Shown: positions 49,901 to 61,117, counted from the stretch's first letter. The stretch is 64,000 bases of DNA from Sycon ciliatum (GCF_964019385.1 NC_088645.1:14798864-14862863); one strand, 5' to 3'. Program-made: numbers and translations. The notes: generated from the sequence alone by a model not told the origin.

Positions 49901-52707
49901 GTCGCAAAGTGAAGATTCACGGGTAAAAAGCCCCAAACTGTGAGATTGGTTATTTTCAGCTTTCAGCAGCCCTGGGCAAGTTCTTTAGAGAAATGTGGGT
50001 CTTTTTCTTGGTTCACTTGTCTATGTCCAGCTGCACAACGAGATGAGGCTGGTCATTGTCATTTTCTGAGCTGTGAACGGGCAGGAAGGTGAGAAAATGT
50101 CGGATTTTGACCATTTGTGCTGACCTTTGAATTTCAATGTACCTCTCTATAACATGACCCAGCTGTAATGTCAGTGGTCGCATTGATTTGATTTTTGGTT
50201 TGCTTGTAGGGCGCTGGCACCCACATTCAGTGACCCAAAAAATTTGGCACTGCTGTGAATAGTTTAGTCGCAAAGTGAAGATTCAAGGGTAAAAAGCCCC
50301 AAACTGTGAGATTGGTTATTTTTCAGCTTTCAGCAGCCCAGGGCAAGTTCTTTAGAGAAATGTGGCTCTTTTTCTTGGTGCACTTGTCTATGTCCAGCTG
50401 CACAACGAGATGAGGCTGGTCATTGTCATTTTCTGAGCTGTGAACGGGCAGGAAGGTGAGAAAATGTCGGATTTTGACCATTTGTGCTGACCTTTGAATT
50501 TCAATGTACCTCTCTATAACATGACCCAGCTGTAATGTCAGTGGTCGCATTGATTTGATTTTTGGTTTGCTTGTAGGGCGCTGGCACCCACATTCAGTGA
50601 CCCAGAAAATGTGGCACTGCTGTGAATAGTTTAGTCGCAAAGTGAAGATTCACGGGTAAAAAGCCCCAAACTGTGAGATTGGTTATTTTTCAGCTTTCAG
50701 CAGCCCTGGGCAAGTTCTTTAGAGAAATGTGGGTCTTTTTCTTGGTTCACTTGTCTATGTCCAGCTGCACAACGAGATGAGGCTGGTCATTGTCATTTTC
50801 TGAGCTGTGAACGGGCAGGAAGGTGAGAAAATGTCGGATTTTGACCATTTGTGCTGACCTTTGAATTTCAATGTACCTCTCTATAACATGACCCAGCTGT
50901 AATGTCAGTGGTCGCATTGATTTGATTTTTGGTTTGCTTGTAGGGCGCTGGCACCCACATTCAGTGACCCAGAAAATGTGGCACTGCTGTGAATAATTTA
51001 GTCGCAAAGTGAAGATTCACGGGTAAAAAGCCCCAAACTGTGAGATTGGTTATTTTTCAGCTTTCAGCAGCCCTGGGCAAGTTCTTTAGAGAAATGTGGG
51101 TCTTTTTCTTGGTTCACTTGTCTATGTCCAGCTGCACAACGAGATGAGGCTGGTCATTGTCATTTTCTGAGCTGTGAACGGGCAGGAAGGTGAGAAAATG
51201 TCGGATTTTGACCATTTGTGCTGACCTTTGAATTTCAATGTACCTCTCTATAACATGACCCAGCTGTAATGTCAGTGGTCGCATTGATTTGAATTTTATG
51301 TTTGCTTGTAGGGCGCTGGCATCCACTTTCAGTGACCCAGAAAATGTGGCACTGCTGTGAATAGTTTAGTCGCAAAGTGAAGATTCAAGGGTAAAAAGCC
51401 CCAAACTGTGAAATTGGTTATTTTTCAGCTTTCAGCAGCCCTGGGCAAGTTCTTTAGAGAAATGTGGCTCGATTTCCTGATGCACTTGTCTATGTCAAGC
51501 TGGACAGCGAGATGAGGCTGGTTATTGTCATTTTCTGAGCTTTGAACGGGCAGGAAGGTGAGAAAATGTCGGATTTTGACCATTTGTGCTGACCTTTGAA
51601 TTTCAATGTACCTCTCTATAACATGACCCAGCTGTAATTTCAGTGGTCGCATTGATTTGATTTTTGGTTTGCTTGTAGGGCGCTGGCACCCACATTCAGT
51701 GACCCAAAAAATTTGGCACTGCTGTGAATAGTTTAGTCGCAAAGTGAAGATTCACGGGTAAAAAGCCCCAAACTGTGAGATTGGTTATTTTTCAGCTTTC
51801 AGCAGCCCAGGGCAAGTTCTTTAGAGAAATGTGGCTCTTTTTCTTGGTGCACTTGTCTATGTCCAGCTGCACAACGAGATGAGGCTGGTCATTGTCATTT
51901 TCTGAGCTGTGAACGGGCAGGAAGGTGAGAAAATGTCGGATTTTGACCATTTGTGCTGACCTTTGAATTTCAATGTACCTCTCTATAACATGACCCAGCT
52001 GTAATGTCAGTGGTCGCATTGATTTGATTTTTGGTTTGCTTGTAGGGCGCTGGCACCCACATTCAGTGACCCAGAAAATGTGGCACTCCTGTGAATAGTT
52101 TAGTCGCAAAGTGAAGATTCACGGGTAAAAAGCCCCAAACTGTGAGATTGGTTATTTTTCAGCTTTCAGCAGCCCTGGGCAAGTTCTTTAGAGAAATGTG
52201 GGTCTTTTTCTTTGTTCACTTGTCTATGTCCAGCTGCACAACGAGATGAGGCTGATCATTGTCATTTTCTGAGCTGTGAACGGGCAGGAAGGTGAGAAAA
52301 TGTCGTATTTTGACCATTTGTGCTGACCTTTGAATTTCAATGTACCTCTCTATAACATGACCCAGCTGTAATGTCAGTGGTCTCATTGATTTGATTTTTG
52401 GTTTGCTTGTAGGGCGCTGGCACCCACATTCAGTGACCCAGAAAATGTGGCACTGCTGTGAATAGTTTAGTCGCAAAGTGAAGATTCACGGGTAAAAAGC
52501 CCCAAACTGTGAGATTGGTTATTTTTCAGCTTTCAGCAGCCCTGGGCAAGTTCTTTAGAGAAATGTGGGTCTTTTTCTTGGTTCACTTGTCTATGTCCAG
52601 CTGCACAACGAGATAAGGCTGGTCATTGTCATTTTCTGAGCTGTGAACGGGCAGGAAGGTGAGAAAATGTCGGATTTTGACCATTTGTGCTGACCTTTGA
52701 ATTTTAA

Positions 52708-52720
52708 CCCTTTGGAGTCC
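52708..52720 (+). repeat. Left terminal inverted repeat of element 3
   Basis: CCCTTTGGAGTCC, perfectly inverted at 53313-53325 and directly preceded by TTAA (52704-52707). Confidence 0.92.
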
Positions 52721-52740
52721 ATGGTTCGATTTCGAACCAT
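52721..52740. repeat. Subterminal palindrome of element 3
   Basis: ATGGTTCG and CGAACCAT are perfect inverted arms around four bases. Subterminal repeats are common in piggyBac-type ends and can bind transposase, but that role is not shown here. Confidence 0.7.
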
Positions 52741-52976
52741 GGGCATTTTGTATGCATGTGGGCGCAGTCAAACCTTCGGTTCTCGGCCAAATCTTGACCA
52801 AATTCAACAATCGAAGGGTCTAGATGGTAGAGAAAACTCTCAGCTTTCGCCTCGAACAGCTCCGAAGTCTCTTCCGATGAAGTTTGAGTGAGCGGCGAGC
52901 GATCAAACATTTCGAATTTTCTGCGCTGCGTGCTGCGAGTCAGCAGTGCGTGAAAAAAAGGGATTTTCCCAGCTTC

Positions 52977-53025
52977 ATGACAGGCGGCACGTGCCAGGAC
53001 CGGCGCGGCGCGAAGTCACGGCAAG
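52977..53025 (+). other. Possible relic first coding exon inside element 3
   Basis: An ATG opens 16 codons plus one base in CpG-rich sequence, ending CAAG before GTAAGC, a good 5' splice donor. The start context is poor (T at -3). The protein family is not recognised. It may be a remnant of the parent transposon's first exon, a captured host exon, or chance. Confidence 0.17.
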
Positions 53026-53312
53026 GTAAGCTTCTACTCGAAAAAATTTGAACAGTTCCGAGCTAGATTCAGTGAAATGGCTACAGGAGACCGATTTCGT
53101 CTCAGATCTGGAGCTGGACTCGCGTTTGGGGCGCGTTGTGGCGGACAATGAATAGTGCTCTTGGCGAGTTTGGGCTCATTGTATTCCTCTCATCAAGAGC
53201 TTTCCAACGAGCCCAAGATCTTCAAAATTGGTGAAGTAGAACCAAAGTTATGTTGGAAATGGAGTGCGCATTTTCGTGACTGCCACAAATTCTGCGGAAG
53301 CAAAAAAGTTAC

Positions 53313-53325
53313 GGACTCCAAAGGG
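53313..53325 (-). repeat. Right terminal inverted repeat of element 3
   Basis: GGACTCCAAAGGG, the inverse of the left end, followed by TTAA (53326-53329) and then the satellite at TGTACCTCTC. Confidence 0.92.
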
Positions 53326-56200
53326 TTAATGTACCTCTCTATAACATGACCCAGCTGTAATGTCAGTGGTCGCATTGATTTGAATTTTGGTTTGCTTGTA
53401 GGGCACTGGCATCCACTTTCAGTGACCCAGAAAATGTGGCACTGCTGTGAATAGTTTAGTCGCAAAGTGAAGATTCATGGGTAAAAAGCCCCAAACTGTG
53501 AGATTGGTTATTTTTCAGCTTTCAGCAGCCCTGGGCAAGTTCTTTAGAGAAATGTGGCTCGATTTCCTGATGCACTTGTCTATGTCAAGCTGAACAGCGA
53601 GATGAGGCTGGTTATTGTCATTTTCTGAGCTGTGAACGGGCAGGAAGGTGAGAAAATGTCGGATTTTGACCATTTGTGCTGACCTTTGAATTTCAATGTA
53701 CCTCTCTATAACATGACCCAGCTGTAATGTCAGTGGTCGCATTGATTTGATTTTTGGTTTGCTTGTGAGGCGCTGGCACCCACATTCAGTGACCCAGAAA
53801 ATGTGGCACTGCTGTGAATAGTTAAGTCGCAAATTGAAGATTCACGGGTAAAAAGCCCCAAACTGTGAGATTGGTTATTTTTCAGCTTTCAGCAGCCCTG
53901 GGCAAGTTCTTTAGAGAAATGTGGCTCTTTTTTTGGTTCACTTGTCTATGTCCAGCTGCACAACGAGATGAGGCTGGTCATTGTCATTTTCTGAGCTGTG
54001 AACGGGCAGGAAGGTGAGAAAATGTCGGATTTTGACCATTTGTGCTGAGCTTTGAATTTCAATGTACCTCTCTATAACATGACCCAGTTGTAATGTCAGT
54101 GGTCACATTGATTTGATTTTTGGTTTGCTTGTAGGGCGCTGGCACCCACATTCAGTGACCCAAAAAAATTGGCACTGCTGTGAATAGTTTAGTCGCAAAG
54201 TGAAGATTCACGGGTAAAAAGCCTCAAACTGTGAGATTGGTTATTTTTCAGCTTTCAGCAGCCCTGGGCAAGTTCTTTAGAGAAATGTGGGTCTTTTTCT
54301 TGGTGCACTTGTCTATGTCCAGCTGCACAACGAGATGAGGCTGGTCATTGTCATTTTCTGAGCTGTGAACGGGCAGGAAGGTGAGAAAATGTCGGATTTT
54401 GACCATTTGTGCTGACCTTTGAATTTCAATGTACCTCTCTATAACATGACCCAGCTGTAATGTCAGTGGTGGCATTGATTTGATTTTTGGTTTGCTTGTA
54501 GGGCGCTGGCACCCACATTCAGTGACCCAGAAAATGTGGCACTGCTGTGAATAGTTTAGTCGCAAAGTGAAGATTCACGGGTAAAAAGCCCCAAAGTGTG
54601 AGATTGGTTATTTTTCAGCTTTCAGCAGCCCTGGGCAAGTTCTTTAGAGACATGTGGCTCTTTTTCTTTGTTCACTTGTCTCTGTCCAGCTGCACAACGA
54701 GATGAGGCTGGTCATTGTCATTTTCTGAGCTGTGAACGGGCAGGAAGGTGAGAAAATGTCGGATTTTGACCATTTGTGCTGACCTTTGAATTTCAATGTA
54801 CCTCTCTATAACATGACCCAGCTGTAATGTCAGTGGTGGCATTGATTTGATTTTTGGTTTGCTTGTAGGGCGCTGGCACCCACATTCAGTGACCCAGAAA
54901 ATGTGGCACTGCTGTGAATAGTTTAGTCGCAAAGTGAAGATTCACGGGTAAAAAGCCCCAAACTGTGAGATTGGTTATTTGTCAGCTTTCAGCAGCCCTG
55001 GGCAAGTTTTTTAGAGAAATGTGGGTCTTTTTCTTGGTTCACTTGTCTATGTCCAGCTGCACATCGAGATGAGGCTGGTCATTGTCAATTTCTGAGCTGT
55101 GAACGGGCAGGAAGGTGAGAAAATGTCGGATTTTGACCATTTGTGCTGACCTTTGAATTTCAATGTACCTCTCTATAACATGACCCAGCTGTAATGTCAG
55201 TGGTCGCATTGATTTGATTTTTGGTTTGCTTGTAGGGCGCTGGCACCCACATTCAGTGACCCAAAAAATTTGGCACTGCTGTGAATAGTTTAGTCGCAAA
55301 GTGAAGATTCACGGGTAAAAAGCCCCAAACTGTGAGATTGGTTATTTTTCAGCTTTCAGCAGCCCTGGGCAAGTTCTTTAGAGAAATGTGGCTCTTTTTC
55401 TTGGTGCACTTGTCTATGTCCAGCTGCACAACGAGATGAGGCTGGTCATTGTCATTTACTGAGCTGTGAACGGGCAGGAAGGTGAGAAAATGTCGGATTT
55501 TGACCATTTGTGCTGACCTTTGAATTTCAATGTACCTCTCTATAACATGACCCAGCTGTAATGTCAGTGGTCGCATTGATTTGATTTTTGGTTTGCTTGT
55601 GAGGCGCTGGCACCCACATTCAGTGACCCAGAAAATGTGGCACTGCTGTGAATAGTTTATTCGCAAAGTGAAGATTAACGGGTAAAAAGCCCCAAACTGT
55701 GAGATTGGTTATTTTTCAGCTTTCAGCAGCCCTGGGCAGGTTCTTCAGAGAAATGTGGCTCTTTTTCTTTGTTCACTTGTCTATGTCCAGCTACACAACA
55801 AGATCAGGCTGGTCATTGTCATTTTCTGAGCTGTGAACGGGCAGGAAGGTGAGAAAATGTCGGATTTTGACCATTTGTGCTGACCTTTGAATTTCAATGT
55901 ACCTCTCTATAACATGACCCAGCTGTAATGTCAGTGGTCGCATTGATTTGATTTTTGGTTTGCTTGTAGGGCGCTGGCATCCACATTCAGTGACCCAGAA
56001 AATGTGGCACTGCTTTGAATAGTTTAGTCGCAAAGTGAATATTCACGGGTAAAAAGCCCCAAACTGTGAGATTGGTTATTTTTCAGCTTTCAGCAGCCCT
56101 GGGCAAGTTCTTTAGAGAAATGTGGCTCTTTTTCTTGGTTCACTTGTCTATGTCCAGCTGCACAACGAGATGAGGCTGGTCATTGTCATTTTCTCAGCTG
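53326..56200. repeat. 367-bp satellite array, segment right of element 3
   Basis: The array resumes in phase, first with a type A then a type B monomer (CTCGATTTCCTG near 53559) and a type C monomer (CTCTTTTTTTGGTTCAC near 53925). Monomers are still close to the consensus. No gene is seen. Confidence 0.96.
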
Positions 56201-59200
56201 TGAACGGGCAGGAAGGTGAGAAAATGTCGGATTTTGACCATTTGTGCTGACCTTTGAATTTCAATGTACCTCTCTATAACATGACCTAGCGGTAACGTCA
56301 GTGGTCGCATTGATTTGATTTTTGGTTTGCTTGTAGGGTGTGGCACCCAATGTCAGTGGTCGCATTGATTTGATTATTGGTTTGCTTGTAGAGCGCTGGC
56401 ACCCACATTCAGTGATCCAGAAAATGTGGCACTGCTGTGAATAGTTTAGTCGCAAAGTGAAGATTCACGGGTAAAAAGCCCCAAACTGTGAGATTGGTTA
56501 TTTTTCAGGGCTCAGCAGCCCTGGGCGAGTTCTTTAGAGAAATGTGGCTGTTTTTCTCGGTGCACTTGTCTATGTCCAGCTGCACAACGAGATGAGGCTG
56601 GTCATTGTCATTTTCTGATCTGTGAACGGGCAGGAAGGTGAGAAAATGTCGGATTTTGACCATTTGTGCTGACCTTTGGATTTCAATGTACCTCTCTATA
56701 ACATGACCCTGCTGTAATGTCAGTGGTCGCATTGATTTGATTTTTGTTTTGCTTGTAGGGCGCTGGCACCCACATTCAGTGACCCAGAAAATTTGGCACT
56801 GCTGGGATTAGTTAAGTCGCAAAGTGAAGATTCACGGGTAAAAAGCCCCAAACTGTGAGATTGGTTATTTTTCAGCTTTCAGCAGCTCTGGGCGAGTTCT
56901 TTAGAGAAATGTGGTTCTTTTTCTTGGTGCACTTGTCTATGTCTAGCTACACAATGAGATGAGGCTGGTCATTGTCATTTTCTGACCTGTGAACGGACAG
57001 GAAGGTGAGAAAATGTCGGATTTTGACCATTGGTGCTGGCCTTTCAATTTCAATGTACCTCTCTATAACATGACCCAGCTGTAATGTCAGTGGTCGCATT
57101 GATTTGATTCTTGGTTTGCTTGTAGGGCGCTGGCACCCACATTCAGTAACCCAGAAAATGTGGCACTGCTGTGAATAGTTTAGTCGCAAAGTGAAGATTC
57201 ACGGGTAAAAAGCCCCAAACTGTGAGATTGGTTATTTTTCAGCTTTCAGCAGCCCAGGGCAAGTTCTTTAGAGAAATGTGGCTCTTTTTCTTGCTGCACT
57301 TGTCTATGTCCAGCTGCACAACGAGATGAGGCTGGTCATTGTCATTTTCTGAGCTGTGAACGGGCAGGAAGGTGAGAAAATGTCGGATTTTTACCATTTG
57401 TGCTGACCTTTGGATTTCAATGTACCTCTCTATAACATGACCCTGCTGTAATGTCAGTGGTCGCATTGATTTGATTTTTGGTTTGCTTGTAGGGCGCTGG
57501 CACCCACATTCAGTGACCCAGAAAATGTGGCACTGCTGGGATTAGTTAAGTCGCAAAGTGAAGATTCACGGGTAAGAAGCCCCAAACTGTGAGATTGGTT
57601 ATTTTTCAGCTTTCAGCAGCTCTGGGCGAGTTCTTTAGAGAAATGTGGTTCTTTTTCTTGGTGCACTTGTCTATGTCTAGCTACACAACGAGATGAGGCT
57701 GGTCATTGTCATTTTCTGACCTGTGAACGGACAGGAAGGTAAAAAAACTGTCGGATTTTGTGCTGGCCTTTCAATTTCAATGTACCTCTCTATAACATGA
57801 CCCAGCTGTAATGTCAGTGGTCGCATTGATTTGATTATTGGTTTGCTTGTAGAGCGCTGGCACCCACATTCAGTGATCCAGAAAATGTGGCACTGCTGTG
57901 AATAGTTTAGTCGCAAAGTGAAGATTCACGGGTAAAAAGCCCCAAACTGTGAAATTGGTTATTTTTCAGGGCTCAGCAGCCCTGGGCGAGTTCTTTAGAG
58001 AAATGTGGGTCTTTTTCTTGGTGCACTTGTCTATGTCCAGCTGCACAACAAGATGAGGCTGGTCATTGTCATTTTCTGAGCTATGAACGGGCAGGAAGGT
58101 GAGAAAATGTCGGATTTTGACCATTTGTGCTGACCTTTCAATTTCAATGTACCTCTCCATAACATGACCCAGCTGTATTGTCAGTGGTCGCATTGATTTG
58201 ATTCTTGGTTTGCTTGTAGGGCGCTGGCACCCTCATTCAGTGACCCAGAAAATGTGGCACTGCTGTGAATAGTTTAGTGGCAAAGTGAAGATTCACGGGT
58301 AAAAAGCCCCAAACTGTGAGATTGGTTATTTTTCAGCTTTCAGCAGCCCTCTGCAAGTTCTTTAGAGAAATGTGGCTGTTTTTCTCGGTGCACTTGTCTA
58401 TGTCCAGCTGCACAACGAGATGAGGCTGGTCATTGTCATTTTCTGATCTGTGAACGGGCAGGAAGGTGAGAAAATGTCGGATTTTGACCATTTGTGCTGA
58501 CCTTTGGATTTCAATGTACCTCTCTATAACATGACCCTGCTGTAATGTCAGTGGTCGCATTGATTTGATTTTTGTTTTCCTTGTAGGGCGCTGGCACCCA
58601 CATTTAGTGACCCAGAAAATTTGGCACTGCTGGGATTAGTTAAGTCGCAAAGTGAAGATTCACGGGTAAAAAGCCCCAAACTGTGAGATTGGTTATTTTT
58701 CAGCTTTCAGCAGCTCTGGGCGAGTTCTTTAGAGAAATGTGGTTCTTTTTCTTGGTGCACTTGTCTATGTCTAGCTACACAATGAGATGAGGCTGGTCAT
58801 TGTCATTTTCTGACCTGTGAACGGACAGGAAGGTGAGAAAATGTCGGATTTTGACCATTGGTGCTGGCCTTTCAATTTCAATGTACCTCTCTATAACATG
58901 ACCCAGCTGTAATGTCAGTGGTCGCATTGATTTGATTATTGATTTGCTTGTAGAGCGCTGGCACCCACATTCAGTGACACAGAAAATGTGGCACTGCTGT
59001 GAATAGTTTAGTCGCAAAGTGAAGATTCAAGGGTAAAAAGCCCCAAACTGTGAGATTGGTTATTTTTCAGCTTTCAGCAGCCCTGTGCAAGTTCTTTAGA
59101 GAAATGTGGCTGTTTTTCTCGGTGCACTTGTCTATGTCCAGCTGCACAACGAGATGAGGCTGGTCATTGTCATTTTCTGCGCTGTGAACGGGCAGGAAGG

Positions 59201-61117
59201 TGAGAAAATGTCGGATTTTGACCACTTGTGCTGGCCTTTGAATTTCAATGTACCTCTCTATAACATGACCCAGCTGTAATGTCAGTGGTCGCATTGATTT
59301 GATTATTGGTTTACTTGTAGGGCACTGGCACCCACATTCAGTGACCCAGAAAATGTGGCACTGCTGTGAATAGTTTAGTCGCAAAGTGAAGATTCACGGG
59401 TAAAAAGCCGAAAACTGTGAGATTGGTTATTTTTCAGCTTTCAGCAGCCCTGGGCGAGTTCTTTAGAGAAATGTGGTTGTTTTTCTTGGTGCACTTGTCT
59501 ATGTCCAGCTGCACAACGAGATGAGGCTGGTCATTGTCATTTTCTGAGCTGCGAACGGGCAGAAAGGGGTGAAAATGTCGGATTTTGACCATTTGTGCTG
59601 ACCTTTGAATTTCAATGTACCTCTCTAGAACATGACCCAGCTGTAATGTCAGTGGTCGCATTGATTTGATATTTGGTTTGCTTGTAGGGCGCTGGCACCC
59701 ACATTCAGTGACCCAGAAAATGTGGCACTGCTGTTAATAGTTTAGTCTCAAAGTGAAGATTCACGGGTAAAAAGCCCCAAACTGTGAGATTGGTTGTTTT
59801 TCAGCGTTCAGCAGCCCTGGGCAAGTTCTTTAGAGAAATGTGGCTCTTTTTCTTGGTGCACTTGTCTATGTCCAGCTGCACAACGAGATGAGGCTGGTCA
59901 TTGTCATTTTCTGAGCTGTGAACGGGCAGAAAGGTGAGAAAATGTCGGATTTTGACCATTTGTGCTGACCTTTGAATTTCAATGTACCTCTCTATAACAT
60001 GACCCAGCTGTAATGTCAGTTGTCGCATTGATTTGATTTTTGGTTTGCTTGTAGGGCGCTGGCACTCACATTCAGTGACCTACTAGAAAATGTGGCACTG
60101 CTGTGAATAGTTTAGTCGCAAAGTGAAGATTTATTGGTAAAAAGCCCCAAACTGTGAGATAGGTTATTTTTCAGTTTTCAGCGGCCCTGTGCAAGTTCTT
60201 TAGAGAAATGTGGCTCTTTTTCTTGGTGCACTTGTCTATGTCCACCTTCACAGCGAGATGAGGCTGGTCATTGTCATTTTCTAAGCTGTGAACGGGCAGG
60301 AAGGTGAGAAAATGTCGGATTTTGACCACTTGTGCTGGCCTTTGAATTCCAATGTACCTCTCTATAACATGACCCAGCTGTAATGTCAGTGGTCGCATTG
60401 ATTTGATTTTTGGTTTGCTTGTAGGGCGCTGGCACCCACATTAAGTGACCCAGAAAATGTGGCACTGCTGTGAATAGTTTAGTCGCAAAGTTAAGATTCA
60501 CGGGTAAAAGGCCCCAAACTGTGAGATTGGTTATTTTTCAGCTTTCAACAGCCCTGTGCAAGTTCTTTACAGAAATGCGGCTGTTTTTCTTGGTGCACTT
60601 GTCTATGTCCAGCTGCACAACGAGATGAGGCTGGTCATTGTCATTTTCTGAGCTGCGAACGGGCAGAAAGGTGAAAAAATGTCGGATTTTGACCATTTGT
60701 GCTGACCTTTGAATTTCAATGTACCTCTCTATAACATGACGCAGCTGTAATGTCAGTGGTCGCATTGATTTGATTTTTGGTTTGCTTGTAGGGCGTTGGC
60801 ACCCACATTCAGTGACCCCAAAAATTTGGCACTGCTGTGAATAGTTTAGTCGCAAAGTGAAAATTCACGGGTAAAAAGCCCCAAACTGTGAGATTGGTTA
60901 TTTTTCAGCTTTCAGCAGCCCTGGGCGAGTTCTTTAGAGAAACGTGGCTCTTTGTGACCCAGCCGTAATGTCAGTTGTCGCATTGATTTGATTTTTGGTT
61001 TGCTTGTAGGGCGCTGGCACTCACATTCAGTGACCTAGAAAATGTGGCACTGCTGTGAATAGTTTAGTCGCAAAGTGAAGATATATGGGGAAAAAGCCCC
61101 AAACTGTGAGATAGGTT
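56200..61117. repeat. Degenerate right edge of the satellite array
   Basis: Monomers are clearly more divergent: GGGCGAGTTC, GTCTAGCTACAC, CTGGGATTAGTTAAG, CTGTTTTTCTCGG, TGGTGCTGGCC and CTACTAGAAAATG. Indels include a 55-bp internal duplication (GTCAGTGGTC at 56297 and 56352), a small deletion near 57741-57765, and a large deletion at about 60954 where GCTCTTTGTGACCCAGCC joins two distant monomer parts. Variants repeat at 733 bp (56941 and 57674) and 1828 bp (56941 and 58769), showing local two- and five-monomer units. The last monomer is cut by the LTR after GAGATAGGTT. Confidence 0.93.

Larger units (their letters stand above)
3704..52707. repeat. 367-bp satellite array, central 49-kb segment
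   Basis: About 133 head-to-tail monomers continue without interruption in one orientation. Spacing of equivalent landmarks is 366-368 bp almost throughout. Exceptions include a short monomer near 4040-4060 (a deletion of about 9 bp in the AAAAAATTTGGCAC stretch) and 110-bp internal duplications near 14974, 16187 and 29872. Monomers differ by scattered substitutions that fall into recurrent classes. Known satellites of this size are often centromeric or pericentromeric, but nothing here proves that. The minus strand of most monomers is open for 75-105 codons; that is treated as incidental. No host gene, RNA gene or promoter could be supported anywhere in this stretch. Confidence 0.97.
52708..53325. 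mobile_element. TTAA-flanked piggyBac-like non-autonomous element, element 3
   Basis: The 618-bp insert begins CCCTTTGGAGTCC and ends in the exact inverse GGACTCCAAAGGG (13 bp). It is flanked by TTAA at 52704-52707 and 53326-53329. TTAA duplication with ends starting CCC is diagnostic of the piggyBac superfamily. There is no transposase frame, so it is a MITE. An 8-bp-arm palindrome (ATGGTTCG/CGAACCAT) at 52721-52740 lies just inside the left end. A CpG-rich middle (about 52.92-53.03 kb) contains an ATG at 52977 whose frame runs 16 codons and one base into CAAG followed by the donor-like GTAAGC (53026-53031). This could be a relic first exon of the parent element. Confidence 0.9.
47900..53450. 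repeat. Second higher-order block, copy 2, interrupted by a piggyBac-like element
   Basis: This is the partner of 42.4-46.9 kb. It has one additional monomer at about 49.93-50.29 kb and, near its right end, the TTAA-flanked insertion at 52708-53325. Copy 1 has an uninterrupted monomer at the equivalent place (about 46832). Confidence 0.82.

Noticed and set aside
3704-52707. CRISPR array or bacterial direct-repeat locus.
   Set aside because: The whole 367-bp unit repeats with no unique spacers, and there are no cas genes. Eukaryotic transposons are embedded in it.
52708-53325. Element 3 as a simple foldback or satellite rearrangement.
   Set aside because: It has 13-bp perfect inverted ends beginning CCC and exact TTAA duplicates, and removal restores one normal monomer. 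This is the signature of piggyBac-type transposition.
458-60855. Minus-strand open frames of 75-105 codons in nearly every monomer, as a repeated gene family.
   Set aside because: The long versions begin at TTG, not ATG; the first ATG gives at most 75 codons. About half the copies are cut by a common G-to-T change (GGTGCAC to GGTTCAC) that creates a stop. Variants show no sign of sparing codons, and no promoter or poly(A) signal was seen. The frame is open because the repeat is, and copies inherit it.
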